A stretch of 64,000 nucleotides of DNA, from assembly GCA_020161695.1 (NCBI GenBank), contig JAIUOO010000018.1, positions 1-64,000 on the forward strand, read 5' to 3'. The DNA comes from Pseudomonadota bacterium. Lineage in GTDB: Bacteria > Pseudomonadota > Alphaproteobacteria > Rhizobiales > Phreatobacteraceae. Of the stretch, positions 16,721-26,321 are shown in pieces. Under the pieces are notes generated by a model. It had not been told where the DNA came from. It made no database searches and saw only the letters and a list, made by a program, of their open reading frames with translations. Position 1 is the first letter of the stretch. Each line of letters starts with the position of its first letter. The position numbers and the translations under genes were made by a program.

Positions 16721-16736
16721 ACATATCGATATATCG
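16721..16736. promoter_or_regulatory. Candidate SoxR operator in the soxY-soxA divergent region
   Basis: ACATATCGATATATCG contains two overlapping 10-bp perfect palindromes (ATATCGATAT and CGATATATCG) in otherwise GC-rich DNA. The 10-mer ATCGATATAT inside it recurs, inverted, at 18322-18331 next to soxS. The only regulator encoded in the cluster is the ArsR-type SoxR, so it is the likeliest ligand. Confidence 0.6.
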
Positions 16737-16823
16737 TTTTTCGTGAATGTAAAGAGCGAAAGACGGCCGCATGCGGATCGCCCCGGCAGAGGGCGACCAG
16801 AACGGATGACAGGGAGGAATGCG

Positions 16824-17654
16824 ATGCGCCGGATGAGGTGGATCGCCGCCATGGCCGCTGTGGCGGTGACATGCGCGGGGATCGCGGGGGTAATCGCTCA
16901 GCCGCAGGACGACAGCGAGCGCGAGATCGAGCGCTACCGCGCCATGATCAACGATCCCATGGCTAATCCCGGCTATCTGGCGGTCGATCGCGGCGAGGCT
17001 CTGTGGGCGCAGGCGCGCGGCACAAAGAATGTCTCGCTGGAAACCTGCGATCTCGGCGAAGGCCCCGGCAAGCTCGAGGGAGCCTTTGCCAGGCTGCCGC
17101 GCTTCTTCGCCGATGCCGACAAGGTCATGGACCTCGAGCAGCGGCTGCTCTGGTGCATGGAGAAGGTCCAGGGCCTCGACACCGCGGATGTGATTCGCCG
17201 CCGCTTCTCCGGCCCGGGACGCGCCTCCGACATGGAGGACCTCGTGGCCTTCATCGCCAACAAGTCGAACGGCATGACCATCCAGCCGCAGACCACGCAC
17301 CCCCGCGAGCGCGAGATGCTGGCCATGGGCGAGGCCATGTTCTACCGCCGCGCCGGCGTCATGGATTTCTCCTGCGCCACCTGCCATGCCGAGCCCGGCA
17401 AGCGGATCCGGCTGCAGGGCCTCCCCGATTTCTCGACGCCCGGCAAGGCCGCGCAGGAGACGATGGGCTCCTGGCCGACCTACCGCGTCTCGCAGAGCGC
17501 GCTGCGCACCATGCAGCATCGTCTCTGGGACTGCTTCCGCCAGCAGCGCTGGCCGGAGCCGAATTACGGCGCCGACGGGCTGACCGCGCTCACCATGTAT
17601 CTCAACCAACAGGCGGCGGGCGGCGAGATCAACGTCCCCTCCATCAAGCGCTGA
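16824..17654 (+). CDS. soxA: SoxA, heme subunit of the L-cysteine S-thiosulfotransferase
   Basis: 276 aa. With SoxX it couples thiosulfate to the SoxY cysteine. A signal peptide ends near GVIAQ, and AGGGAGG precedes the ATG. Only one heme motif is present ([10 protein letters not shown]-terminal half). The N-terminal domain keeps two plain cysteines (SLETCDLG and LLWCMEK), so this is the monoheme type. The axial/catalytic cysteine lies in the C-terminal [18 protein letters not shown] segment. Conserved spacing and pairing with soxX support the call. Confidence 0.95.
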   Translation: MRRMRWIAAMAAVAVTCAGIAGVIAQPQDDSEREIERYRAMINDPMANPGYLAVDRGEALWAQARGTKNVSLETCDLGEGPGKLEGAFARLPRFFADADKVMDLEQRLLWCMEKVQGLDTADVIRRRFSGPGRASDMEDLVAFIANKSNGMTIQPQTTHPREREMLAMGEAMFYRRAGVMDFSCATCHAEPGKRIRLQGLPDFSTPGKAAQETMGSWPTYRVSQSALRTMQHRLWDCFRQQRWPEPNYGADGLTALTMYLNQQAAGGEINVPSIKR

Positions 17655-17665
17655 GCGAGGCGGCC

Positions 17666-18283
17666 ATGAAGTTCGTTCGTTTCGCCCTCGCCGGTGGCCT
17701 GCTCATTGCCGCCACCTCCGCCATCGCGCAGGACCGGCCACAGGTCGATGCCGCCCGCATCGACGCGACGATGCGCGCCATGTTCTCGCGCGTCTCGCCG
17801 GAATGGCAGGCGCGTGCCCAGCTCGACGACACGCAGCGGGCCTGCACCGAGCGCCGCAACCAGGTTTCGGCCGCGGAGGCCGATGCCATCCAGGCACGAG
17901 AGCGCGCCACCGTCGTCCTGCCGCCCGACGGCAATTTCCTCGGTGATTGGCGCAAGGGCTTTCAGGTCGCCAATAACGGCCGCGGCGGCCAGTTCTCCGA
18001 CCCCGCTGGCACGATCGCGGGAGGCAATTGCTTCGCCTGCCACCAGATGGACCCGAAGGAGGTCAGCTACGGCACGCTCGGCCCGAGCCTTGCGGCCTAT
18101 GGCCGGGACCGCAACTACGATCCCGAATTGATCCGCGACGCCTATATCAAGATCTACAATTCGCAGGCTGCCGTCGCCTGTTCCAACATGCCGCGCTTCG
18201 GGGCAATGAAGGTGCTCACCATCGACCAGATCAAGGACGTCCTCGCCTATCTGTTCGACCGGCAATCGCCCGTGAACCAGTGA
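17666..18283 (+). CDS. soxX: SoxX, c-type cytochrome subunit of SoxAX
   Basis: 205 aa. A signal peptide (ALAGGLLIAATSAIA) is followed by an N-terminal region of about 80 residues and a cytochrome c domain. The heme motif CFACH lies in AGGNCFACHQMD, and the conserved TLGPSLAAYGRDR and a distal Met in CSNMPRFG follow. The N-terminal extension between signal and heme domain makes it longer than the shortest SoxX proteins. It lies 11 bases after soxA, so they form one operon. Confidence 0.93.
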   Translation: MKFVRFALAGGLLIAATSAIAQDRPQVDAARIDATMRAMFSRVSPEWQARAQLDDTQRACTERRNQVSAAEADAIQARERATVVLPPDGNFLGDWRKGFQVANNGRGGQFSDPAGTIAGGNCFACHQMDPKEVSYGTLGPSLAAYGRDRNYDPELIRDAYIKIYNSQAAVACSNMPRFGAMKVLTIDQIKDVLAYLFDRQSPVNQ

Positions 18284-18311
18284 GCAGTCTCCGGCGGCTG
18301 GCGATTCTCCG

Positions 18312-18331
18312 TCGATAGGTTATATATCGAT
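18312..18331. promoter_or_regulatory. Candidate SoxR operator overlapping the soxS start region
   Basis: TCGATA, 7 bases, TATCGA form an inverted repeat, and ATATATCGAT (18322-18331) is the reverse complement of ATCGATATAT found upstream of soxY/soxA. The element ends one base before the soxS ATG, where no ribosome site is visible. SoxR bound here would directly obstruct expression of soxS-soxR. Confidence 0.6.
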
Positions 18332-18332
18332 C

Positions 18333-18746
18333 ATGGAATATGTCCGCCGCCTCGCTCTCGCCCTGCTTCTGATCGGCTCGTTCGTGCCGTCCAGCGGCGC
18401 GCGCGCGGCCGAGCTGCTCATGTTCGAGCGCGCCGGCTGCCCGTGGTGTGCGCGCTGGAACCGCGAGGTCGCGCCCGGCTATGTCCGCTCGGAGGAAGGT
18501 GAATATGCCCCGCTGCGGCGGATCGATCTCGACCGCGAGAGCCATCCCCGCGACATCGCCTTCAAGACGCCGGTCCGGTTCACCCCGACCTTCGTGCTGG
18601 TCGATCAGGGCCGCGAGATCGGGCGGCTGATCGGCTACATCGACGCGGCGACATTCTGGGGCCTGTTCGCCAAGATGGTGCGCGACCATCGCGAGGGGCG
18701 CGAGCCTGCGCCCCACAACGCCCCGATCGGAGGAAGGTCCGGCTGA
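18333..18746 (+). CDS. soxS: SoxS, periplasmic thioredoxin-like protein
   Basis: 137 aa. A signal peptide (LALALLLIGSFVPSSGARA) precedes a thioredoxin-fold domain with the redox motif GCPWCARW and the cis-proline segment RFTPTFVLVD. SoxS keeps the SoxY cysteine active by reducing unwanted disulfides in the periplasm. There is no ribosome site before the ATG. Palindromic promoter DNA lies immediately upstream, so the transcript may be almost leaderless. The stop shares one base with the soxR start. Confidence 0.9.
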   Translation: MEYVRRLALALLLIGSFVPSSGARAAELLMFERAGCPWCARWNREVAPGYVRSEEGEYAPLRRIDLDRESHPRDIAFKTPVRFTPTFVLVDQGREIGRLIGYIDAATFWGLFAKMVRDHREGREPAPHNAPIGGRSG

Positions 18747-19120
18747 TGACCGCCATCGTCCCGAAGGCCGTCGAGGAAGCGCTGCGGTCCGGCGAGGAAC
18801 ATTCGCCGGAACTCGAAACGCTGATGCGCAATGCGCGCGACGCCAGCGACTTCCTGAAGGCTCTGAGCCACGAGAGCCGCCTGCTCCTGCTCTGCCTGCT
18901 GGCCGAGAAGGAGCGTTCTGTCGGCGAACTCGAGAATATCCTCTCGCTGCGCCAGCCGACCGTCTCGCAACAGCTCGCGCGCCTGCGTTTCGACGATCTC
19001 GTGACCACCCGCCGTGACGGCAAGACCGTCTATTACAGCCTCGCCAACGAGCATGTCCGGCAGGTGATCGGCGTCATCTACGACATTTTCTGCAAGGGCG
19101 GCTCCAAGACCGCCTCCTGA
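18746..19120 (+). CDS. soxR: SoxR, ArsR-family sulfur-responsive repressor
   Basis: 124 aa with a winged helix-turn-helix: LKALSHESRLLLLCLLAEKE, recognition helix near QPTVSQQLARL, wing TTRRDGKTVYYSL. Cys50 and Cys116 (YDIFCKGG) occupy the positions of the persulfide-sensing pair of BigR/SqrR/SoxR proteins. These form a tetrasulfide bridge with reactive sulfur and release DNA. Probable targets are the ATCGATATAT elements at 16721-16736 and 18312-18331, which would give autoregulation through soxS-soxR. Confidence 0.92.
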   Translation: MTAIVPKAVEEALRSGEEHSPELETLMRNARDASDFLKALSHESRLLLLCLLAEKERSVGELENILSLRQPTVSQQLARLRFDDLVTTRRDGKTVYYSLANEHVRQVIGVIYDIFCKGGSKTAS

Positions 19121-19166
19121 ATCGACGACCGGAACGGGGCCGAATCGAGTCCCGATGGGAGGAATG

Positions 19167-20273
19167 ATGACAGGTCTGCCGGCCCTCGCCGTCGGCATGA
19201 TCGGGCTTGCCGTGGGTCTTGCGGCGGGCTTCGCGGTCCAGCGCGCCCGGCTCTGCACCTTCGGCGCGGTCGAGGATGCGCTGGTCGGCGGCAACTGGCG
19301 TCGCCTGAAGGCCTTTGGGCTGGCGCTCGGCATCGCCATTCTCGGCACGCAGGCGCTCGTTCTCGCCGGCTTCGACCCGACGACCACCACCTACATCCCG
19401 AATCGCGTCGCGCTGGCGGGCGCGCTCGCCGGCGCGATCATCTTCGGACTCGGCATGGCGCTGGTCGGCACCTGCGCCTTCGGGTCGCTCGTGCGCCTCG
19501 GCACCGGCGATCTGCGGGCGCTGGTGACGCTGATGGTTTTCGGCGCGGTGGCCTATGCGGCGCTCCGCGGCGCGCTTGCGGGCCTGCGCATTGACGGGAT
19601 CGAGCGCCTTGCCCTGCCCATGCCGCAGGGCGTTCCGGGCAGCATTCCGAGCATCGTAGGCGCCGGCACGGGCTGGAGCCTCGCCCTGCCGCTAGGCCTG
19701 GCCGCTGCCGCCTTCCTTCTGATCGCGGCCAGCCGCGACCAGCGCCTGCGCCAATCGCCGCGCCTCCTCACCGCCGCCGTCGTTCTCGGGCTCGGCGTCG
19801 TGGTGGGCTGGGCCGCGACCGGCCTCCTTGCCGATCCCTTCGCGGACCAGATCCGCGTCCAGAGCCTGACTTTCGTCGCACCTGTCGCACGCGCCCTCTA
19901 CGGCCTTGCCGCCAATGACGGCAGCCTGCTCGACTTCGGCGTCATGACTGTCTTCGGCGTCGCGCTCGGTGCCGGCGCATCTGCCCTGTGGGCACGGGAA
20001 TTCCGCTGGGAGGCCTTCGACGACCAGCGCGAGATGCGGCGTCATCTGCTCGGCGCCGCCCTCATGGGCCTCGGCGGCGTCCTGGCGGGCGGATGCACGA
20101 TTGGTCAGGGCCTGACCGCCGGTTCGCTGCTCGCCATCTCCTGGCCGATCACGGTCGGTGGCATGATCCTTGGCGCGCGCATTGGCATCGCCATTCTGGT
20201 CGAGGGCTCGGTGACCGATTGGCTCCGCGCGGTGTTCAGCCGCCCCCGTGGCGAGCGCGAGCCGGCCGAATAG
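19167..20273 (+). CDS. soxT: SoxT, YeeE/YedE-family membrane transporter
   Basis: About 368 aa with nine or so hydrophobic helices in two YeeE halves. Signature cysteine segments are present: RARLCTFGAVEDAL, LVGTCAFGSLVRLG and LAGGCTIGQGLTAGS. Members of this family import thiosulfate or another sulfur compound, and soxT next to soxR is thought to supply the inducing signal. Start choice is uncertain. ATG 19167 follows GGGAGG with four bases between; 19155 and 19164 are alternatives. It closes the rightward sox arm and is convergent with soxH. Confidence 0.85.
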   Translation: MTGLPALAVGMIGLAVGLAAGFAVQRARLCTFGAVEDALVGGNWRRLKAFGLALGIAILGTQALVLAGFDPTTTTYIPNRVALAGALAGAIIFGLGMALVGTCAFGSLVRLGTGDLRALVTLMVFGAVAYAALRGALAGLRIDGIERLALPMPQGVPGSIPSIVGAGTGWSLALPLGLAAAAFLLIAASRDQRLRQSPRLLTAAVVLGLGVVVGWAATGLLADPFADQIRVQSLTFVAPVARALYGLAANDGSLLDFGVMTVFGVALGAGASALWAREFRWEAFDDQREMRRHLLGAALMGLGGVLAGGCTIGQGLTAGSLLAISWPITVGGMILGARIGIAILVEGSVTDWLRAVFSRPRGEREPAE

Positions 20274-20276
20274 GCT

Positions 20277-21188
20277 TCAGGCCGGCACGTAGCGGAAGGC
20301 GTTGCCGGCGGCTTCGACCCGGCCGATGCCGCCCTTCGGCAGGTGATAGGCGGTGAACGGCAGCTTGTCGGCGACGAGCCTGTCCATCAGCCGCCTGCGG
20401 CTCGCGGCAGCCCTCTCGCCGTCCTGATCGGCAACGGTCGCCCAGTCCGGCCGGGCAAAGGACACGACCGGATGAGTGAAGGCATCGCCGATAATGACGA
20501 AGGGCTCGCCTCCGATTCTTACCTCGAACGAGACATGGCCGGGCGTATGGCCCGCCGTGTCGATGGCCGCGACGCCCGGGATCACCTCGTCGCCGGACTT
20601 GAAGCGCTTCAGTTGTGGTTCCAGCGCCTTCAACACGCGCTGTGCACCGGCCGCGAAGGCCTGCCGGTCCTCGGGGAGCTTTGAAAAAACATCGGGCGCC
20701 ATCCAGAAGTCCCATTCGGTCTGCGCCAGATGATAAGTCGCATTGGGACAGGCAGGCGTATCGAAATCGTCTAGCGCGCCCCAGATGTGATCGGGATGGG
20801 CATGGGTAAGAAGGACGTGGTTGACCTTCTCCAACTCGATCCCCGCCGCGCTTATCGAATCCGGCAGACGGCCGGCGCCCGGCAGAAAATTCTTGCCGGC
20901 GCCGCAGTCGAACATCACGACATCGTCGCCCCTGGTCACCGCCGGCACGTTGAGGCTGCTGGTAACGACATCGGTCGGCAGGCCAGCGCCGGTCAGGAGG
21001 CCCTCGACTTCCGCGCGCGGGGCCGCGCGCGCGAGGAACGTGCCCGGCAGCGTGATCGACCCGTCGGACAAAATGGAGAGCTTCGCCGAGCCGAACGAAG
21101 CCGTGGCGGTCTGCGCCGAAGCGGCGCCCGTGCCGGCCGCGAATGCCGCGGCCGCGCCCAGAACCGTTCGCCTCGACAGCCTCGCCAT
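20277..21188 (-). CDS. soxH: SoxH-like exported MBL-fold metallo-hydrolase
   Basis: 303 aa with a Tat-like signal (LSRRTVLGAAAAFAAG) and a metallo-beta-lactamase domain. The zinc motif is LTHAHPDHIWG, with further ligands in TAGHTPGHVSF and IGDAFTHPVVSF. SoxH-type proteins sit at the ends of sox clusters. They resemble thiol hydrolases but their substrate is not established. It ends 3 bases from the soxT stop on the opposite strand and is followed by yggS 9 bases upstream. The symbol is assigned from family and context. Confidence 0.75.
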   Translation of the reverse strand: MARLSRRTVLGAAAAFAAGTGAASAQTATASFGSAKLSILSDGSITLPGTFLARAAPRAEVEGLLTGAGLPTDVVTSSLNVPAVTRGDDVVMFDCGAGKNFLPGAGRLPDSISAAGIELEKVNHVLLTHAHPDHIWGALDDFDTPACPNATYHLAQTEWDFWMAPDVFSKLPEDRQAFAAGAQRVLKALEPQLKRFKSGDEVIPGVAAIDTAGHTPGHVSFEVRIGGEPFVIIGDAFTHPVVSFARPDWATVADQDGERAAASRRRLMDRLVADKLPFTAYHLPKGGIGRVEAAGNAFRYVPA

Positions 21189-21197
21189 CGTTACCTC

Positions 21198-21869
21198 CTA
21201 TCCGCGCGAACCGAAGATCGCGCTGCCCACTCTGACATGGGTCGCGCCCATGGCAATGGCCACGGGATAGTCGGCACTCATGCCCATCGAGATGACCTTC
21301 AGGCCGTTGCGCCGCGCGATCGTCGTCAGCAGCGCGAAGTGCGGCGCGGGCGGCTCGTCGGCAGGCGGAATGCACATGACGCCCTCGACAGCGAGCCCAT
21401 ACTGTTCGCGACAGGCCTTGATGAAGGCGTCGGCCTCCTCGGGCAGGACGCCGCCCTTCTGCGGCTCCGCGCCGGTGTTGACCTGCACCAGGAAGCGCGG
21501 CGCGCGCGTGCCGCCCGCCTTCTGGATCTCCTTCTGCAACTCGCGGGCAAGCGAGGGCCGGTCCAGCGTCTCGATGACGTCGAACAGCGCCACCGCCTCC
21601 TTCGCCTTGTTCGACTGCAGCGGCCCGATCATGTGGACCACGGCGTCGGGATAACGCTGGCGCAGCTCCGGCCACTTGGCCTTGGCGTCCTGCACGTAGT
21701 TCTCGCCGAAGACGCGCTGACCTGCCGCCAGGACCGGCTCGATGGCCTCGACCGGAAAGGTCTTCGACACGGCCACAAGCGCCACGGAGCCGGCGGGCCG
21801 TTTCGCACCCGATTCGGCTTTGGCGATGGCATCCTTCACCTCGGCGAGGCGGGAAACGGCGTCTGACAT
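21198..21869 (-). CDS. yggS: YggS/PROSC-family pyridoxal-phosphate homeostasis protein
   Basis: 223 aa, normal for the family. The PLP lysine lies in ALVAVSKTF (Lys36). The FGENYVQDAKAKWPEL, HMIGPLQSNKAK and SMGMSADYPVAIAMGATHVRVG blocks are all present. These proteins bind PLP and buffer its supply; no enzymatic reaction is known. It is divergent from leuS across 182 bases and runs into soxH with only 9 bases between, so some read-through into soxH is likely. Confidence 0.93.
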   Translation of the reverse strand: MSDAVSRLAEVKDAIAKAESGAKRPAGSVALVAVSKTFPVEAIEPVLAAGQRVFGENYVQDAKAKWPELRQRYPDAVVHMIGPLQSNKAKEAVALFDVIETLDRPSLARELQKEIQKAGGTRAPRFLVQVNTGAEPQKGGVLPEEADAFIKACREQYGLAVEGVMCIPPADEPPAPHFALLTTIARRNGLKVISMGMSADYPVAIAMGATHVRVGSAIFGSRG

Positions 21870-22051
21870 GCTGGAGGCTCCCGGACAGACCTCCCGGCTA
21901 TCACGCGCCTCCATCGCGAGCCACCCTCTGCGCCGCCGGCTGACGCGCGGCGGCCCACCGAAGTCCTGCAAATCCTTGACCCGCCGACACCTTTCGTGTG
22001 TTGTCCGCGCTCGCTTTTCACACCCCTTTTCGGATCGCCGAACCATCCATC

Positions 22052-24679
22052 ATGTCGACTGAACGCTACAATGCCCGTACCGCCGAGCCAAAATGGCGCG
22101 CGGTCTGGGACGAGAAGAAGATCTTCGAGACGAAGAACGACGATCCGCGGCCGAAATATTACGTGCTCGAGATGTTCCCCTATCCTTCGGGGCGCATCCA
22201 TATGGGCCACGTGCGCAACTACACGATGGGCGACGTGGTGGCCCGCTACAAGCGCGCCAAGGGCTTCAACGTGCTGCATCCGATGGGCTGGGACGCCTTC
22301 GGCCTGCCGGCCGAGAACGCCGCCATGGCCTCCAAGGTCCACCCCAAGGAATGGACCTACGCGAATATCGCCACGATGAAGGCGCAGCTGAAGAGCATGG
22401 GCCTGTCGCTCGACTGGTCGCGAGAGCTCGCTACCTGCGACCCCAGCTATTATCGCCACCAGCAGAAGCTGTTCGCCGACTTCATGCGCGCCGGCCTCGC
22501 CGAGCGCCGCTCGGCCAAGGTCAACTGGGACCCGGTCGACCAGACCGTGCTCGCCAACGAGCAGGTCATTGACGGCCGCGGCTGGCGCTCGGGCGCTCTG
22601 GTCGAACAGCGCGACCTGACCCAGTGGTTCCTGAAGATCACCGACTATTCGGACGATCTGCTGTCGGCGCTCGATTCGCTCGACCGCTGGCCGGACAAGG
22701 TTCGGCTGATGCAGAAGAACTGGATCGGCAGGTCAGAGGGGCTTCTCGTCCGCTGGGCGCTGAAGGCCGGCACCGCACCGGCCGGCCATTCCGAGCTGGA
22801 GATCTACACGACGCGGCCGGACACGCTGTTCGGCGCCGCCTTCATGGCGATTGCACCCGGCCATCCGCTGGCGAAGGCTGCCGCCGAGACCAATCCCGCG
22901 CTTGCCGCCTTCTCCGACGAATGCCGGCGCATGGGCACCTCGGTCGCGACGCTGGAAACCGCCGAGAAGCTCGGCTTCGACACCGGCATCAAGGCCGTGC
23001 ACCCCTTCGATCCCTCGTGGGAGGTGCCGGTCTATGTCGCGAACTTCATCCTGATGGACTACGGCACGGGCGCCATCTTCGGCTGCCCGTCGGGCGACGC
23101 GCGCGACATCGAATTCGCCCGCAAGTACGACCTGCCCTTCGCCACCGTCATCCGCCCGGCCGATGCCGGCGACGATTTCACCGTCACCGACGTGCCGCAT
23201 GACGGCGACGGCGTGATGATCAATTCGCGCTTCCTGAACGGCTTGACCACCGAGGCTGCCTTTGCCGAGGTTGCAAAGCGTCTCGAGGCGACCAGCCTCG
23301 GCAATGCACCGGTGGCGACCCGCAAGGTGAATTACCGGCTGCGCGACTGGCTCATTTCCCGTCAGCGCTTCTGGGGCTGTCCGATTCCGGTGATCCATTG
23401 CGAGGCCTGCGGCTCCGTACCCGTGCCGGACACGGACCTGCCTGTGCTGCTGCCGGAGGACGCCGATTTCTCGAAGCCCGGCAACCCGCTCGACCGCCAT
23501 CCGACCTGGAAGCACGTCGCCTGCCCGTCCTGCGGCAAGCCCGCGCGGCGCGAGACGGACACGATGGATACCTTCGTCGATTCGTCCTGGTACTTCGCCC
23601 GCTTCACCGATCCCTGGCGCACAGATACGCCGGTCGATGCGGCGGTTTCGGATGCCTGGCTGCCTGTCGACCAGTATATCGGCGGCATCGAGCACGCGAT
23701 CCTGCATCTGCTCTATTCGCGCTTCTTCTCGCGCGCCATGAAAGCGACCGGCCACGGCTCGATCGAGGAACCGTTCCGCGGGCTGTTCACCCAGGGCATG
23801 GTCGTTCACGAGACCTATCGCAGCCCCGACGGCCAGTATGTGACGCCGGCCGAGGTCACGATCACCGGCGAGGGCGACCAGCGCCGTGCCGTGCTCAAAG
23901 GATCGAATGCCGCTGTCGAGATCGGCTCGATCGAGAAGATGTCGAAGTCCAAGAAGAATGTCGTCGACCCCGACGACATCATCGACACCTACGGCGCCGA
24001 CACCGCTCGCTGGTTCATGCTGTCGGACTCGCCCCCCGAACGCGACGTCATCTGGACCGAGGCCGGCGTCGAAGGCGCCAGCCGCTTCGTCCAGCGCCTG
24101 TGGCGCATCGTTGGCGAGATCGCCGGCATCGCCAAGGGGGCTGCTGCCGCTGACGGCGCCTTTGGCGAGGAGGCGATTGCGGTCCGCCGCGCCGCCCATC
24201 AGGCGCTCGCCGCCGTCGAGGCGGATGTCGAGCGGCTCGGCTTCAATCGCTGCGTCGCGCACATCTACACGCTGTCCAACGCGCTCGCCCGCGCGCTGGA
24301 CGGGCTGCGGAACGAGACGGTGGCCGCGCCGGATATGGTCAGCGCCCTGTCGGAGGCGGGCAGCATCCTCGTGCGCCTGGTCGCACCGATGATGCCGCAC
24401 CTCGCCGAAGAGTGCTGGACGGCGCTGGGCCATGGCGGCCTTGCCGCCGAGCAGCCCTGGCCGGCCGTCGATCAGACGATCCTCGTCGAGGACACCATCA
24501 CCCTGCCGGTGCAGGTCAACGGCAAGAAGCGTGCGGACTTGACGATCGCGCGCGACGCGGCCCAAAAGGATATCGAGGCGGCGGCGCTGGCCCTCGATAG
24601 CGTTTCCAGGGCGCTCGAAGGCCGGCCGGTCAGGAAGATCATTGTCGTTCCGCAGAGGATCGTGAATGTCGTCGGCTGA
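22052..24679 (+). CDS. leuS: Leucyl-tRNA synthetase
   Basis: 875 aa, class I synthetase charging tRNA-Leu. The HIGH-type motif is in [15 protein letters not shown] (about residue 51), and the KMSKS loop is [15 protein letters not shown] (about residue 630). Between them are the CP1 editing domain ([19 protein letters not shown]) and the zinc-like CxxC segments ([25 protein letters not shown]). The C-terminal anticodon and leucine-specific domains end VNGKKRADL...[10 protein letters not shown]. It overlaps lptE by 14 bases, the usual leuS-lptE-holA order. Confidence 0.97.
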   Translation: MSTERYNARTAEPKWRAVWDEKKIFETKNDDPRPKYYVLEMFPYPSGRIHMGHVRNYTMGDVVARYKRAKGFNVLHPMGWDAFGLPAENAAMASKVHPKEWTYANIATMKAQLKSMGLSLDWSRELATCDPSYYRHQQKLFADFMRAGLAERRSAKVNWDPVDQTVLANEQVIDGRGWRSGALVEQRDLTQWFLKITDYSDDLLSALDSLDRWPDKVRLMQKNWIGRSEGLLVRWALKAGTAPAGHSELEIYTTRPDTLFGAAFMAIAPGHPLAKAAAETNPALAAFSDECRRMGTSVATLETAEKLGFDTGIKAVHPFDPSWEVPVYVANFILMDYGTGAIFGCPSGDARDIEFARKYDLPFATVIRPADAGDDFTVTDVPHDGDGVMINSRFLNGLTTEAAFAEVAKRLEATSLGNAPVATRKVNYRLRDWLISRQRFWGCPIPVIHCEACGSVPVPDTDLPVLLPEDADFSKPGNPLDRHPTWKHVACPSCGKPARRETDTMDTFVDSSWYFARFTDPWRTDTPVDAAVSDAWLPVDQYIGGIEHAILHLLYSRFFSRAMKATGHGSIEEPFRGLFTQGMVVHETYRSPDGQYVTPAEVTITGEGDQRRAVLKGSNAAVEIGSIEKMSKSKKNVVDPDDIIDTYGADTARWFMLSDSPPERDVIWTEAGVEGASRFVQRLWRIVGEIAGIAKGAAAADGAFGEEAIAVRRAAHQALAAVEADVERLGFNRCVAHIYTLSNALARALDGLRNETVAAPDMVSALSEAGSILVRLVAPMMPHLAEECWTALGHGGLAAEQPWPAVDQTILVEDTITLPVQVNGKKRADLTIARDAAQKDIEAAALALDSVSRALEGRPVRKIIVVPQRIVNVVG

Positions 24680-25208
24680 GATGTCACGTCGATCCGTTGT
24701 CCGCGGCCTGTCCGTCGCGGGACTGTCCGCGCTGCTCGGCGGCTGCTTCACGCCGCTCTACGGCGACCCGACGGTCGTCTCGGGCGGCCGCAACGCCCAG
24801 GCATCGCTCCGGGAGCTCGACATTCCCGAGATCGCCGGCCGCAACGGCGTCGTGCTCCGCAACGAGCTCATCTACCTGACGCAGGGCGGCGGCGGTCGCG
24901 CCGCGGCGCCGAGCCATATCCTGCGCGTCAATCTGCGTGTCGATACGGTGCCGCTGGTGCTCAATACGGCGGCCGGGCGGCCTTCGGCACAGGCCGTGAC
25001 GCTGATTGGCGACTATACGATCACGCCGGTGGGCGCGCCGCAGCCCATTCATCGCGGCTCGGCCTTCGCGACCGCCTCCTTCGACCGCACGGCACAGCGC
25101 CTTGCCTCCGACCGCGCCCTCATCGAGGCGCAGGAGCGCGCCGCCAAGTCGCTGGCGGACACGATCGTCACGCAGGTCGCCGGCTGGTACGCGACCCGGC
25201 CGAGATAG
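24666..25208 (+). CDS. lptE: LptE, LPS-assembly lipoprotein
   Basis: 180 aa. Outer-membrane lipoprotein that plugs LptD and helps insert LPS. A signal peptide ends in the lipobox ALLGGC, followed by FTPLYGDPT as in alphaproteobacterial LptE. The [10 protein letters not shown] and GDYTITPVG segments belong to the LptE fold. GAGG lies seven bases before ATG 24666; ATG 24681 is an alternative start just after the leuS stop. It is tightly placed between leuS and holA, as in many alphaproteobacteria. Confidence 0.88.
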   Translation: MSSAEMSRRSVVRGLSVAGLSALLGGCFTPLYGDPTVVSGGRNAQASLRELDIPEIAGRNGVVLRNELIYLTQGGGGRAAAPSHILRVNLRVDTVPLVLNTAAGRPSAQAVTLIGDYTITPVGAPQPIHRGSAFATASFDRTAQRLASDRALIEAQERAAKSLADTIVTQVAGWYATRPR

Positions 25209-25211
25209 GCC

Positions 25212-26246
25212 GTGGCGATCCTCAAGGGCGCGGAGATCGATCGCTTTCTCGCGGCCCCTGACGCCAGGCGGCCCGTGGTCTTGATCTATGGACCCGATTC
25301 CGGCCTCGTATCCGAACGCGCGCGGGCCGTCGCCAAGGCGACGGCGGCCGATCTGGACGACCCCTTCTCGGTGATCCGTATCGACGGGGACAGCCTGACC
25401 GGGGCGCCGGGGCGGCTGGCCGAGGAAGCGCATACAATCGGCATGTTCGGCGGCAAGCGCCTCGTCTGGGTGCGCGCGGGCGAGAAGCCGATCGGACCCG
25501 CAGTCGCCGAGGTGCTGCGCGCGCCGCCATCGGACAGCCTCGTGCTGATCGAGGCCGGCGACCTGAAGCGCACCGCACCGTTGCGGACCGAGGCTGAACG
25601 CTCGGCGCATGCTGCCGTCATCGCCTGCTATGCCGACAACGAGGGCGACCTGAAGCGCCTCGTGGCGGACGAGGCGCGCGCGGCCGGGCTTGCCGTTGAG
25701 CCGGAGGCGGCAACGCTTCTCGTCTCGCTGCTCGGCGGCGATCGCGCGGCCTCGCGTGGCGAGATCCGCAAGCTTTGCCTTTACGCTCATGGAACGGGAC
25801 GGATCACCGTCGCCGATGTCGAGGCTGTCGCGGGCGAAACCCTGCAGCTCGGCGTCAGCGAGATCGTCGATGCAGCCGCTGGCGGCCTCGCGCCCGCGCT
25901 CGAGCGCCTGCTCGCGCGCGCGGCAACCGCCGACGTTCCCGTCGCGCAGGTCATGACGACGATGAGTCGGCATCTTTCCATGCTGCACAAGGCGTGTCTG
26001 GCTGTGGAGGCCGGTCAGCCGGCGGCCAATGCGCTCGGAAGCTTCCAGCCGCCGCTGCATTTCAGCCGGAAAGCAGGCGTCGAGCGCCAATTGCAGCTCT
26101 GGACCAGCGACAAGCTGGAGCGCTTCATCGTGCGCACCGCGGAAGCAACGTTCGACACGCGCGCCAAGGCTGACCTGGCTCAGGCCATCACCAGCCGCAC
26201 CCTGATGGCCATTGCCCTCGCGGCAGCCGCCGGTCGCAAACGGTAA
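25212..26246 (+). CDS. holA: DNA polymerase III delta subunit
   Basis: 344 aa from a GTG start three bases after the lptE stop. HolA opens the beta clamp in the clamp-loader complex. The N-terminal domain has VVLIYGPDSGLVSERARAVA, the degenerate P-loop-like region of HolA. Later segments FGGKRLVWVR, SLVLIEAGDLKRTAPLR and RGEIRKLCLYA follow the family order. A strong hairpin starts right at the stop codon. Confidence 0.93.
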   Translation: MAILKGAEIDRFLAAPDARRPVVLIYGPDSGLVSERARAVAKATAADLDDPFSVIRIDGDSLTGAPGRLAEEAHTIGMFGGKRLVWVRAGEKPIGPAVAEVLRAPPSDSLVLIEAGDLKRTAPLRTEAERSAHAAVIACYADNEGDLKRLVADEARAAGLAVEPEAATLLVSLLGGDRAASRGEIRKLCLYAHGTGRITVADVEAVAGETLQLGVSEIVDAAAGGLAPALERLLARAATADVPVAQVMTTMSRHLSMLHKACLAVEAGQPAANALGSFQPPLHFSRKAGVERQLQLWTSDKLERFIVRTAEATFDTRAKADLAQAITSRTLMAIALAAAAGRKR

Positions 26247-26274
26247 GGCGCATGCCCCGTTTGGGGCATGCGCC
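26247..26274. terminator. Hairpin terminator between convergent holA and parB
   Basis: A perfect 12-bp stem (GGCGCATGCCCC / GGGGCATGCGCC) with a 4-base loop begins directly after the holA stop. There is no long T-tract on either side, so it may be a partial or Rho-assisted terminator. It probably serves both leuS-lptE-holA from the left and parA-parB from the right. Confidence 0.65.
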
Positions 26275-26321
26275 TATGCAAAGATATTCGGAAAAATCTG
26301 GCCCTGGACGGCGAATTTGCC

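Noticed and set aside
22733..24751. 672-codon minus-strand frame inside leuS
   Set aside because: leuS carries all class I synthetase motifs; the antisense frame has no recognisable domain.
26247..26274. CRISPR-like repeat unit
   Set aside because: A single long palindrome without further copies or spacers; it is a hairpin between convergent genes.
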